From Agelaius tricolor (Eukaryota; Chordata; Aves; Passeriformes; Icteridae), in NCBI GenBank assembly GCA_023055355.1, contig JALJCS010000001.1, forward strand, positions 73,635,381 through 73,699,380: a stretch of 64,000 nucleotides of DNA. Direction: 5' to 3'. This document shows positions 1-12,100 of the stretch, piece by piece. Position 1 is the stretch's first letter. Each line of letters begins with the position of its first letter. The position numbers were made by a program, and so were the translations under genes. Under the pieces are notes generated by a model. It was not told where the DNA came from. It made no database searches and saw nothing but the letters and a program-made list of their open reading frames with translations.

Positions 1-1190
1 ATTTTCTGAGTCCTCAGGAAAGACCTTATTAGTAGATGTGAAATAACCATTGAAAATGCAAAAAAATATAACATTTTATTAAATATTATTGCATTAAACA
101 TATTTTGTTCCCTTTTAATATATCCAGATCTTTGTTCAAGAAATAAAGGTCAAGAAACTCTACTGTACTTCAATATATCATATGAAAGAGTTTAAACTTA
201 TCAATCTTTCTGAGTTTAATTTAAACATAGATTGAAAATCTGAGTTTCAACAAGATATAGTCCATTTAAGAACCTATCTGTTATCCAGAGATGACTTAAA
301 AAATGTAACCTGGAAGTTTTGTAACAAGTTTTATTTGTTAAAATTCTAAATCTGAAACTTTTGAAAGTATTGTACCCTTAAAACACAGACCTACTACCAG
401 GGAAGGCAAGGGCAATGAGGAGATTACAGGAGAGAACAGTGTTCCTTGGAGAAGTCAGGATTCATGATCAACCCACTTTTAAAGCATATGAGAGATAATT
501 AGGTCCTTCAGAGGATGAAAAATTGTGTTTGGAGATATACAATAAAACCTGAAATAGTTTGTAATGCTTAATAAACTAATGGGATATCGCCTTTATTTTT
601 ATGATTAATCAAGGTTTTGGATCTAAAATGCTATTATTATAAGTGTTTGAATCCCAAGACATGTTTTTTTCTGAAGTGAGTAACACCTTTTCTGAGATGG
701 GTAATACTTTAGACCTCTCTGATTAGCCAATAATTATCTAAGAAAAGAAGTTATAAAGTATAAAAATACTTGACGACTTGCGACTTTATTGTCAATAACT
801 TGTTTCAAGCTATAATCATCAGCAAAACAGAAATAATCAACTATACATAAGATTATTATTTGAGAAACTTCTCTATAGAAACTTCTATCATTCCCAGGAA
901 TATGATGCATAGAGAAAAAAGCTGTATGAGCTCTTTAAAATACACTTGTGTTTGGAAAGTAGAAACAAGATTGGTAGAAAGAAAGTATGAAATAAAAGAT
1001 AAAATACACAGAACACAAAATGTGACTGTGTATAAGGAAAATTTTAGAATTATGAGAGCTATTATAATTTTCAAGTTAATTTCAAAGGAAGTGAATTTCT
1101 AGCACTGTAAAACTGGATCAGAGGCAGAAGGGAAAAGTATATATATACACTCAGATTCAAGCATGAAAGACCCAAGTGATGAAAAAATCC
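1..1190. other. AT-rich unique DNA, no gene seen
   Basis: Short overlapping open frames on both strands near 856-1268 have no recognisable domain and low-complexity composition. I see no repeat family, splice-site pair or RNA gene here. Confidence 0.6.
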
Positions 1191-1287
1191 TTTGTATTTT
1201 GTGGCTAAAATACTGAAGGACTTAGATATCTTAGATATCAAGGACTTAGAACCATGCAGGGGAAGCACAACTGTAATAAGTGCTGGT
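1191..1287 (+). repeat. Left copy of a ~90 bp inverted repeat pair
   Basis: This stretch reappears in reverse complement at 2767-2850. Aligned by hand, the first 28 bases differ at one position and the last ~54 at about six plus two single-base indels. The left copy also carries about 14 extra bases, produced by a local tandem duplication of TTAGATATC (1222-1239) and of AAGGACTTAG (1217-1226 and 1240-1249). Weaker similarity may run on to about 1307. The outward-to-inward order is the same in both copies, as expected for terminal inverted repeats, but two opposite insertions of one dispersed repeat would look alike. I do not recognise the family. Confidence 0.7.
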
Positions 1288-2766
1288 GAGATCAGCCTTT
1301 GTCAGTGTGGATGTAATCTGGGCTGGGGTTTGACAAAGAGGAAGTTCTAAGCAAAAACCTCTCTTTCTAAAGTGTGATTATAGTATTTCAGCCTTTTTTG
1401 TGTATTTTTCTTCCCTACAGTTATTCTTCCTAGGACTGTGCAAGACACCACTGTATGTGATGAAAGCAGTAGGGGACTGAAGAAACTGATTCTAAAGTAT
1501 TTATATAGTGGGACTTCCATGAAACTAGTAGAAAGAAAAAAGTGATGGATGATCTGTTCAGCCAATTCCTCTTCTACCTTGATTAAGAATATTTATTATG
1601 GTTTTTGTCTCCTGCATGAAAGTGAAAAATTAAAGTTGAAAACAAATCTTGTCTTGTGGACTTTTGCTAAGAAAAGAAAAAATTATGATGTATTTGTTGT
1701 GCATGAAAGATAGTAAATAAAATGGCAAGAATACAGCTAAACAAGTATATTGAAAAAAAAAAAAAAAAAAAAGAAAAATAGCAAGAGATGTTAGATCATT
1801 GTCCCAAAGGTGTTCTCTTCCTATCCAAGTGGAAGATCAGAGAATAAGATAGATAAAATATTACAGGATAGAATAGGGAATTAAAGTATAAAAGTTAGAA
1901 ATAGCCAAAGTCCTGTATAAAAGCTTTTAAAATATGTATTAAGAACACTGAAATATGCTGACTGTCTGTGCTTTTCTCACCATCTATCCATTCTCCTGCA
2001 AGGCACTAAACTCAGAAAATGGAGTTTTGAATACGAATCTGAAGCCAATGGATCATGAGATCTGAGGGAGTTTGCTGCAGAAAAGCTGAGTGGTGCACAG
2101 AGGTTTGGTTTTTAACTAGAGTTGTACTTGTAGAAGTGACTATCTGAAGTACTTAGAGTTTCCCATTTCTGCAGTTAAATAGTACTTCACAATTGTTAAT
2201 ACTTTTAGTATCAGAATATCTTGGAGAACTTCTATGGAAATCTTGTTATACATATATTAAGACAGAGAACATAAAGGTGAAAAGGAAAAGAAAATATTTA
2301 ATCACACTAAGAAAATTTTATTTTGTGACTCAAGATACTATTTATAGACACTGAATTTTAATCAAATTCCTATGATGGGTTGACCTAAGGCCTTCTGCCT
2401 ACTTTAGCAGTAAAAATGTTGATTGCCTAAAGCTAGTTACTCTATACTTTTCCTACAGTGAATAGAGAGAAGTAATTTACAAAGGGCACTACCTGTCTCA
2501 CTTACTCAGGTAAGTAGCACAGGTGGGATGAATCAGCCTGTGACTTAATCTATAAAAACAACCTAAAATATCCATGTGTGATTTTAATGCCTAAGTTTAA
2601 GTTTCATACTTGTAGAAAATTATTCAGTTTCTTGAGCAGAGGTATCTGGTACCATTTTAAATACCTGAGGGCATGCAAGACTTCTTGCAGGTACAGCACA
2701 GGAGCACAGGATGCCATTTGGAACCAATAGCCAAGAGCTGACAAATGTTGCACTAAAAAGGGCAGA
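1288..2766. other. Spacer between the inverted repeat copies, no gene seen
   Basis: About 1.5 kb of AT-rich DNA between the two inverted copies. It has no long open frame and no transposase motif that I can see. The only marked structure is the A20 run with an upstream AATAAA at 1716-1772. It could be the interior of a non-autonomous element or simply unique DNA. Confidence 0.45.
1716..1772 (+). other. Poly(A) signal plus A20 tract, retroposition-like scar
   Basis: An AATAAA at 1716-1721 is followed 31 bases later by an uninterrupted run of 20 A (1753-1772). This is the arrangement left by reverse transcription of a polyadenylated RNA. I could not identify a parent transcript in the ~400 bases upstream and found no convincing target-site duplication. 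An ordinary A-rich microsatellite next to a chance AATAAA is equally possible in DNA this AT-rich. Confidence 0.35.
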
Positions 2767-2850
2767 ACCAGCACTTATACAATTGTATTTCTCCTGCATA
2801 GTTCTAAGTCCTTGATATGTTCTTCAGTATTTTAGCCACAAAACACAAAA
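2767..2850 (-). repeat. Right copy of the ~90 bp inverted repeat pair
   Basis: Reverse-complement partner of 1191-1287, lacking the local duplication found there and so probably nearer the ancestral form. The two outer ends lie about 1.66 kb apart. The flanks beyond 2850 and before 1191 do not match each other and no target-site duplication is evident. Confidence 0.7.
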
Positions 2851-4522
2851 TGAAAGAGAAGCAAGAGCACAAATGAGTCAATGCATAAAACCATGTAATA
2901 GATTTGGTGTTGGGGACTGGAACCTGAGATCCCTCCTGTTCAGGCATCCCAGCCCTGGCTCTGGGAAGGATTGCTTGAACTATTCACACTCTCGGGTACA
3001 ACTCCAAATTCTCCTGCAGTAGATCACTACTAAGCCTCTCACTCTTTAATGTGGGTCAGCATAAGTGCTGAAAAGGATTTGGTTTTGAGGCTCTGTAGGT
3101 GCATATTCCACTTTTCCAGAAACACACAAAAATCTGGAGAGCGTGGCTCACACACCACATGCCCGGTTTGAGTCTGAATTCTAATAAGAGTTCATGAATT
3201 ATGTAGGCAACACAATGAGAACATTTGAAATGGTGTTTGCATCTGCTATGAGACTTAAAATTTAATGGATTTTTAAAGTAATTAGCATGAACTATTTACC
3301 ACACTGAGTTATACTGTAGGAGTAGCTGAATATAAAAATAAATATGATAATGCATAAAATGCTCATTTCTTGCTGCCTTATATTTTATTTTAAAAAGGCA
3401 TCATTTAAGCAGACTATCCAAATTGACAGGGATAGTATGAAATAATGTCTTTCCTCTGTTTTGGGGTGTTTTTTTTGAAAAAGAAATATTTTGTTATTTA
3501 CAAGATGACAGAGTAGTTTTACAGTATCTTTAATGTGACATAAGTCAGTACATCTATGATCTAGCTTGTTACAGCCATTTTTAATACACATGGTATATGC
3601 TCAGTTAATCTAGAATGCTCAATGAATGATCCATTTTTCGTATTTTCTCGTGGGGAGCCCATAGCTCTGCAGTTAAGGAAGAAGGGCGGACGTCAAAATT
3701 GCCTGACCTTTGTGCCTCTGTGTGTCATTAGCTGGTTTGAAAGGACTACTCTTTGTATGGAGACAGGCCTAGCAGAAAAACACCAACTAGAATTTAAAGA
3801 GCATTTCCAATCAGGAGTAATATGTAAATATTTTTTAATATGAACATGATAAATTATTAGGCAGAAGTGGAACACTGCTAAGTTCTCCTCCTTATGTAAT
3901 AAGTGATTCTTAAAAAATGTCTTTTTCTTATGATGGGCTGTGAAGTCTATATAATAAATTACCAAATATATGATGAATCTGCCCAAGCCAAGGGGAGATT
4001 CCATCACTTTATAATGATGGGCACTTGTCAGAGCAACACCTTCAAAGCAAAAGCAGGGAAAGACATCTGGAAAGTGGATGGTCTTGATTCCAGTTTGACT
4101 CTCTACGCCTTAGGTTAAGATAAGTCACTGAGTTTCTTATAGACTTATAGAATAAAAGAAAACCTATTTGACAGGAATCTAAAAATGGGGATCTAGACCC
4201 TTTCTTATTTATACAATTTAGACTAGGGAGTTTCTGTATGAATGATAAAAGCATAAATCCATCACTGATCACTGAATTGCTTTTTTTCTCTAAAGATTGA
4301 CACTAACAATTTCAACAGGAAAAGTTATAAGCCACAATGTAATGTCTTATCCACTCTTAGGGCACCTGATTGCAGAATGAGTGAAAACTCACTGGGGAGG
4401 AGACTGCCCCTCTCCCAGGAATCCCATTTCCAAAGCATATGTGTTAACTTATTCTCCATGGCAGCAGAACCACCATGTTGTAAAATGGAAGCCACGTTTC
4501 TGAATTAGAATTAGTAAAAAAT

Positions 4523-4549
4523 ATGATGATGATGATGATGATGATGATG
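4523..4549. repeat. (ATG)9 trinucleotide microsatellite
   Basis: Nine uninterrupted ATG units. It is long and pure enough to be length-polymorphic between individuals. It does not lie in a recognisable reading frame. Confidence 0.95.
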
Positions 4550-5569
4550 TAAAGGTGGAGCTGCTCTGTAACAGTTCCTTTTGTGTAGAGAGTACAAAAT
4601 ATCAGTGATGTATTTGTGAGGATGCCACAGAATCTTTAAAATGAAGATTTATCTTCAGTATTCTCTCAAGTGCTAAGGACATCCTTAATAACTTTATCTT
4701 CCATGAAAAATTAAATAATATGCCTGGAAATAATAATAAAATAAAATATTTGTCAAGGTCAAATATCTTGGTCCAAGAAGTAAATATAAAATAAGGAATA
4801 GTAAGAATATGTATTCCAGATCTTGTTTTCTATAGTATTGTATTTTGAATTTGATTATACTTTAGATGTGCATGATTCTTTAAAGAGGCAAGAATATCCC
4901 TAATTGCCTACCTAGCAAAATTTGCTTTGGATATCCAAGCTGGGCAACTGGGAGGCCTGAAATTACTTTTAAAATGATTTTGTGATTTTAACATTTTTTA
5001 ATTTGTCAGCAAAAAGGTTTGAATGTTACACTGAAATGTGAGTGCTGGAGAAAAAAAAATGATATTAAATTACTCCAACATCTAAAAGATATATCATCAT
5101 AACAAAACCAAAGGAAATGGGTGGTTAAGGGAGCATCTCCAGCCATTATATCATCTCTACTAAGCAGGTTTTTGCCCTAGGCAAGCAGCAAACACCCAAA
5201 CAGAATGTTTTGCAGGATGCTGCAACTGCAGTAAGGTCAGGTGCAGGTTGTACGTCACTGCCTTGGCACTTCAAGATATTTCCAGCCAGTGACAATGAAT
5301 TCAGACTCTTTCAGACTATATTTACTGCTGCAAATGAAACAAACCAGGGACAACACTTGCGTGTTACATTTTGACCAAGATCATGTAAATTGTTCTGGTT
5401 GTCTCCATCTGAAGGTTGCTGATATGACATGGGAGGACAAGGAGCATGGAATCAGGGAGCGGGATATTTCCCCTGCTCTGCAACATGTCCTCTCTTCCTG
5501 CAATCTGTTCTTTCTATAAAGGGATTTAATCAACAGGCACACATTGTTTTTCTTCTATATGAACCTGTC

Positions 5570-5720
5570 TTCTCACAGATCAGCTGACTTGCAACCAGAG
5601 AATATATTAATTAGCTAAAACCGACCTTTTCCCACCACAAGAGGCCACAGAGCAGAGCTCTACACTTTTGTTTGCAAACAAAATTGCAGCATCTGTCTTG
5701 TTACTTTGACTGGAGTTTTT
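5570..5720. promoter_or_regulatory. Candidate conserved non-coding element with palindromic forkhead-like site
   Basis: The segment combines a homeodomain-type core (ATTAATTAG near 5608) with a perfect 18 bp palindrome at 5666-5683 whose halves are TTTTGTTTG and CAAACAAAA. The centre of the palindrome places two forkhead-like cores (TGTTTGC and GCAAACA) back to back. The dense mix of motif-like words without coding potential resembles vertebrate enhancers. This is pattern recognition only: no alignment supports conservation. Confidence 0.25.
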
Positions 5721-6599
5721 GACTAATCTTTTTTTTTTTGATTACTACCATAGTTGCAGGCTGTTGACTTTTTGACCCCCGAGAAAAAGACAAAGTGTCA
5801 CAGTAGTGTTTAAATAGCTCCCAAGCTGAGGATTTGATTGATCTAGTCTGAGTTGAAATTAATTATTCCATTTATTAATGTTTTCTGTTGAGCTGAAACT
5901 CTGAAAGCTGAGGATCCTAAATTAATTCAGATTGAGCACAAGACATGATTAAAACTGTGACAAGAAGTCCAGCAGAAAGAAGGTAGCAGCTGAACCTCTG
6001 CTTGACAGGTCTGTGCATATCAGATGCTGAATGTGGGAAATCTACTCAGGGAATATTCTGAGCTGTTTATTGTTTTGGGTATTTTTCCCACCTTCACATG
6101 TTCATTAAAGAAATGGCACTATGAGAAAGAACATGATCCAATACATAAAGTTTTCTTCAAAAGCCTGGGACTGTGGCAGTCTCATCAGTTTTGGCCTGGA
6201 AAGAAAAAATAAAAAGATTAATCTAGGAAATCCCTCTCCATTACAGTGAAAAATGTTGGAATACTCTTAGAAGTCAGAATGCTAGTCCCAGTATAGGTCT
6301 CTTAATTTCTTATTTTGGATCTGTCTTACCAGTTTTTTGCATTTCTTCTCTAATAGACACAAAAACATTTGCAAGTGCTCAGAGAAGTAATAAACCGACA
6401 CTGTAGGGAGCCTACTTGGCTTATCTCTTTTCTTGCTACCTATTATTCAGTACCAAGGGGTCAGCTCTTCTGATAGCTACTCACATCTACTTGCTAGATT
6501 TCAAAGAAACAGTCCCTGGCTACCTCTTCAGCTTGGGAAAAGATCTTAAAGAACAAAGATGCTTTGTTGTTCTCCTTTATATCCCATATTAAAACTTTC

Positions 6600-6760
6600 C
6601 TTTGTCACGTTGGCTGCGATGATGCCGAATGCAGTCTCTGGGGCACAGGAGATAATTTGCCTCAGCAATTAATACATTGCTGCATTGACTTGATTTTTGA
6701 TGAAAGGCTTTGAAACCACGCCCATTTTTTGAAAGCTTACTTAAGTGTATCTGACGATCC
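6600..6760. promoter_or_regulatory. Candidate conserved non-coding element
   Basis: A moderate-GC, non-repetitive stretch with GATAA, AGCAATTAATA, TTGATTTTTGATG and a CCACGCCCA box within about 120 bases, set in AT-rich DNA. Such motif density is typical of developmental enhancers, but no function or conservation can be shown from one sequence. The overlapping minus-strand frame (6589-6780) shows no recognisable protein. Confidence 0.2.
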
Positions 6761-8431
6761 TTTAGATTTCCTTCACACACAAGCTGTTCTTGATGCTTTC
6801 AGAGACAGACATTGTTTTAGGACTCTGGCTTTGACACTCCTGTGGGTGTTGCATAAGTTGCCAAGTTTCCAACCCTTTGGTGTTGGTTCACAATGTTTGG
6901 AAGAAGCAGTCGGCTTCAGTGGAGACTCCTAGATTTACCAGCCTAAAGGTCCAGTCCTAAATTTAAGCAAATGTTACAAAAGAAGCAACAATTATACGTT
7001 TAAATCAAGCACTGTCACTGGGCTTGGTCTCATTTCCTCCACAGTTATCTGTTAATTCTGTTAGTGCATGAGTGTTAAGAGCTCTGTGACTGGTTCCTAG
7101 AACCTCTTATAGTGACAACTGCATGGTTCAACCTTGCATGGGCCAGCTTTTAGCTCAGTGCAGTAAATCTTACTCATGAAGTAAAGAGCAAGATGGTGGT
7201 TATTACCTTCCCTCCCCCCCTTGCAAATTTGCTGTGCTAACCTCATCATCAAATAACCAAAAATTCTTGAGCCCTCTGACATGCCTAATTATCAGCATGG
7301 TAACCATGATAGTCACTCAGTAGTTGTAACATTGGAATTTTGTCCCATTTGATCCATTTGAATGTGTCTCAAACTTAATGGGTTTAATTATGGAAATACA
7401 TAATTAGTTAACATGTTAAAGGAAAATACACTTCCTTGAACTGCTTGCTATTGCTATACATTTTTAGAGGCATCTTTTCTGAGGTATCAGTGTACAGAGT
7501 TGCTTAAGTGGGTGCCTTTCTGTGAAATCCTGGATTTTCATTATACCATGTACTCTAAGAGCACACCTTGACAAGAGAAAAAATGATGTGAAGATTCAAT
7601 ATCAGCTGCTGTAAGATTAAATAAAACAGCTGGTATAAAAAAAAACCCCTAAACCTGCATTGCCAGAGCAGAAGGGGTCAAACAATAAAATACCCTTCGT
7701 CTCCTGTCAAAGTAAATCACACTAACAGGTTGCTATGGCACAGGCATTATGAGATACTTGATAGCAATATTTTTAAGATGTGAAATCTATATTATCTAAC
7801 AATAAAGGAGGCATGGAGAGAAGTGTTTATCTCAGGTTATGAACATGCATCTAGGAGAAGGCAGGTGACATATATTGCCTAGCATGTGACTTTAATTTCC
7901 TGCGATCAAAGTTAGGTCTGTATTTTTCTCCTCAAATTCTCTGATAAAAAACACTGTTTGATAATGTTGTCTGCCTTGATCCATAAATTTAGCAAAAACT
8001 TTTTACTAGTTCCTACAGGTCTCATGGTAGCAGAAGGATGGTCTGCATAGGTCCTGCTGGAGCTGAGCTACCAAATGGGCACCATCAATGCACTCTTGGC
8101 CCCATCAGCGCGCTCATGGCCTCATGGCTTCCACAGATTTAGTGATGGGTCATGAGAAATTCCTTCTCTGTTCCCCCTAACCTGTTTCATGTGACAGATA
8201 TTCTGTGAGGATGTGTACTAATCAGGCCCCATACCCTAAGCCACAGAGGGACCAACTTTATCACTGATCCATGGAAGGTGTTTGAGTAAAGGGAGGAAAA
8301 ATGTTCATTCACTAGCAATTTGGCCTCAGGAAGCCAAGCTAAGGAGACAAAATACCTTTTTTGTATGTGTAGTGGTGAAGGTACTGGAGAAAAGATAGAA
8401 CAAAATTTATTACTTTCTGGATTAGATTTAG

Positions 8432-9109
8432 TGTCATGGTTTGAAAAGACAGGTGTCTGCTTAAGGAAGGTCGGAGCCTCCCCTGAAATGGAAAATGTAA
8501 CCCCCTCCCTCCCATTTGTTATAATTTTGAAATTAAAAGACTCTCAGGCAAAGATATGGAAATAGGAATAACAGTTCTTTACTAGGAAAACTAAAAAATA
8601 CAATTGCAATAGTACAAACAAAGACAGAGTCAGAATATTGACCTGACACCCTGTGGGTCAGGGTGTTGGTAGCAATCTGATCGGATAGTGGCTGCAGCCC
8701 TCCTGCAGTTCCAGATGTGGTTCTGTTGGAGCAGCGACCCTCTAGAATGGTGTAGGTTTCCTCTGAAGATCCAGTGGTGGTGTAGATGGGCCTGGTCTTC
8801 CTCCGGGAATCCAGTGGAGAAGAAAGCTGCTTCTCTAGGAATCCGGTGGAAAAGGCTGCCCAGGTGCCTCAAAATCTCAGATTATATCCAGGAAGGAGTG
8901 CTTTGCTCCTCCATCTAGGCAGAGCTTCTCCCAGTTGGATGATTTAATTTTATCAGTCATGCAGTGACATTCAATGGCCTGTAAACAGAAGATATCTCCC
9001 CAGAGGGAGAATTGTTTGTGGAAGAGATAAAGAAAACTGCCAAATTAACAGAAGATAACTGCTCCACAGATAAGAACAGAATACACACACCCATTTCTAA
9101 CCTAAGACA
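8432..9109 (-). mobile_element. Solo LTR of an endogenous retrovirus, songbird-type family
   Basis: A 678 bp unit bounded by TG...CA. Read on the minus strand it begins TGTCTTAGG at 9109 and ends CCATGACA at 8432. Promoter and processing signals also point to the minus strand: a TATA-type box (GGATATAAT, 8881-8889) and, about 300 bases downstream, AGTAAAGAACTG (8572-8583), which looks like a decayed AATAAA. A 7 bp stem (8646-8652 with 8660-8666) lies in the transcribed part. The flanks TTTAG (8427-8431) and TTCAG (9110-9114) fit a 5 bp target duplication with one change, as in ERVL-like elements. No primer-binding site or polypurine tract adjoins it, so it is a solo LTR. The family match is from memory of songbird LTRs. 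Confidence 0.75.
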
Positions 9110-12100
9110 TTCAGCAACTTTGCATTTTGTTTCTGGGTAATGTTTATGACTGACTTTAACTTGCCAGGAGCCCAGGGTGGTTTTTCCTTGCCGGGGAAGG
9201 GACAATTTTGCCATATGCTTCTTGCTCTATACATACCTCACCAGCCCTTAACCCAACAAGTTGGTTGAGTAATTGGTTTCCTCTCTGTTTTGTTTTTACA
9301 TACTCAGCACAATCAGAATCTGTTCTGGTCTTTAGGAAATGATCTACCACAAATAATTATTAAAGTCTTTGATTACTCTGCTGCCAATTACCCAACTGAG
9401 AACATCTTGTAAGGAAGACCTTAAGTAGGGATGAAGAAATGACACACAGGGAATAGAATTGATTAAATATTTTGAAACACAATGTCAGCTTAATGTCAAC
9501 TTTAGACCTGGACCATTTCATTATTGTGATAGCTATTTTTTTAAATTTAAGAGTATACTGATAGTAAGCAGGCAGTGAGTTTGCATGCGCAGATTTCCTA
9601 ATTGAAAAATTATTTTTAGATTTTGCTCTCTTTTCTTTTTTTTTCCTAACTTTTCCATTTTCACATCATATTTTTCACTGCTCTTCTAAAACTTCACAAA
9701 ATCTTCTGCGATCTCCATTCTTCCATTCCACACCTCTTGGAATCTGCATGTCTGAGCAGAACCAGAGTTTGCATTGCCAAAAGAGCAGACATGGAAATGA
9801 AACACTTTTGATTTCTCTCACCCAGAATTTTTTAGCTAGAGTCCATCTGCTCACCAGTGCCTATTTAGGAATGCACAACACCTTTCCTTCTTCCATAGCA
9901 GCCAAACTGAACAAGAGTGGGTGGAAATATTAAAATGACACTTTTGAACCAAACTGTAATTTTTTATTAAATGAGAGGGGGGGAAAAAGTGACATGTCTC
10001 ATTTATAGTTTCTGAGCTGTAGCTGAAAAGGCAAAATCTATCTGGCAAAATAGTCCCGGCTATATTTTCAGTAGTAAAAAGAATTTTGCATCTGACATCA
10101 AAAAATAGCCCCTTGAGTAAATAGCTCATATTTACTGTAGTCCATTGCTTAAAAAAAAAAGGATCATTTAAAGATAAAAATAATTTTTACAGGGATTGCA
10201 GATTTCTGCTTAAAGATGGAGGGCATGACTTGGTTCTGCTGAAGGCTAGAAAAGTGATACTTTTTAAAGTTTAGTTTTCAAATGATTCACATAAAATTAT
10301 TGCATGTGATGTTTCACCCAAATAAAAAAAAAAGTAAATGCAAAATTTGGCACTGATTATGAAATGGCAGTTAGAAGCAAGACAATGAGCTTGAATTTCA
10401 AATGTGCACAGCTTGAAGAAAGGAAATATTACTTATTCTCACATTTCTTTCACCAGTCCATTATATCACAGAATTCAAGCGCTTCCCCACCTCTGCAGTG
10501 AAAATTTTACTCCTCTTACCTGGAATAATTTAACTGGCATTACACAAAGCAGCTGCTAGACATGTTAATTTACTGTTGCTTTCACTTCAGATTGCAATGG
10601 CTGCTGTCACACTGTGCTGCTTTTAAAGGTGTACCTGTGTTCTACTGCTGCCAAGCCTGTGCTTCTTGCAAGAGGTACAAACCATAAGCCTTGTACACGT
10701 GTGGTCATAAAGAATCTCATTCAACCAACTACTTACATCCTTTAACCATTACTGTGAATGCCACAATAAAACTCTTACTGCTCTTAATATTTTCTGAGGT
10801 CCAAGAAAGAAAAATAAATTTTTTACCCATCACCTGAAATGTGGTGTCTTCAAGTTATCATTAGCTACACACCTGAAGACCAACACCCCCCAAATCATTA
10901 ATCACTTTGATGATGTCTCTTGAAGATCAACAGTGATAGAAAAGTGAGCTAGATAAACATATGTAGTGCCTGTAACAATGATGAATACCAGTACCTGCTT
11001 TGGATACCTACAACTACTTCAGATGAGACTGTTAATTTAATTGACTATTTTTGCCATTTCATCTTGAAAATTTCATCTGAAAAGTCGATGTTGCTTATCC
11101 ATAGGCACCATAACATGATGTCTGAGATTAAAAATAAAAAAAAATGCTTCCTCCAGTGCCTCCTTCCATGAGAAATGTTGTGTACAATACATCCTCATAT
11201 AATGAAACATTAAGTAAGGAATCTATGTCTGGAATTTGAATTTGAAAGCACCTAGAAAAATATCTGAGATTTTAAAGAAGAATGCAGAGGTTTATTAGTA
11301 AAGATAATAAATGTTCACATTCGCATATTTTTTTTGGATGCAGAAATATGTGGTATTAAGCCACTTGTGCTTAGCCAGGAAGTTCCCTTTTGTAATTGAT
11401 TTACACACATGAAAGTGTGACTCTAATCTGTTCTTATAGAGTGAGCATTCAGCCACAGGAGATAGGTCACCCTGCCATGATTCTGGTTATGCTTATTTCC
11501 CTCCACTGGTTGGAAAAGAAGACCAGCTTGATTGGTCATCAGATGGTGAAGTCTGCCAGGTCTCAATGGCAAAGCTATGGTGGTCAATACCACCTACAAT
11601 GCTCTGAGTTTCCTTAGACATAAAATGGTCCTTTTTAGCCAATTTTTCTGTCTAGAAGCATACCTTTTCTTTGGCATGTGAACAGCAAGCAGATCCACCT
11701 AATATATGTCAAAATTTGACCTCATTGTAAAATAATTGTAGTTCTTCAAGTATCATTTATCTACTGACTCACCAGATACATATGACTGTATAATGTATTG
11801 TTTTTCCTCCACTCAAAGCTTGATCTTATAGCAAAAAAAGAGACAAAAAAAAAAAGATTTCATTTTATTCAGTGGGCTTCAGACACCTTAAAGGACCCTA
11901 AAAAAACCCACTTCTTATTAAATAAACAATCCCTGCTGTTCTGGCATTATGTAAATTGACAGTAGAATTGTTTGTTTTGAACTGCCCTTTATTCCATTGT
12001 AACCACTCTTTTTATTTGCTCTTCTGCATCAAATGCTGGGTGACAACTCCTTGACATACTTCACATTAGTGACTAAATGATAAACAACGGAAGACAAATC

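Larger units (their letters stand above)
2851..8431. other. Unique DNA, no gene seen
   Basis: About 5.6 kb without a supportable gene or a recognised transposon. It contains an (ATG)9 microsatellite and two stretches with the look of conserved non-coding DNA, annotated separately. At 8082-8121 there is a degenerate 20 bp tandem pair (16 of 20 identical). The longest frames (for example 3693-4007 minus, 5241-5519 plus) have no recognisable protein similarity. Confidence 0.55.

Noticed and set aside
4070..4140. MIR-like SINE words before a CACTGAGTTTCTT string
   Set aside because: Only short scattered matches to a MIR core; no consistent alignment along the element.
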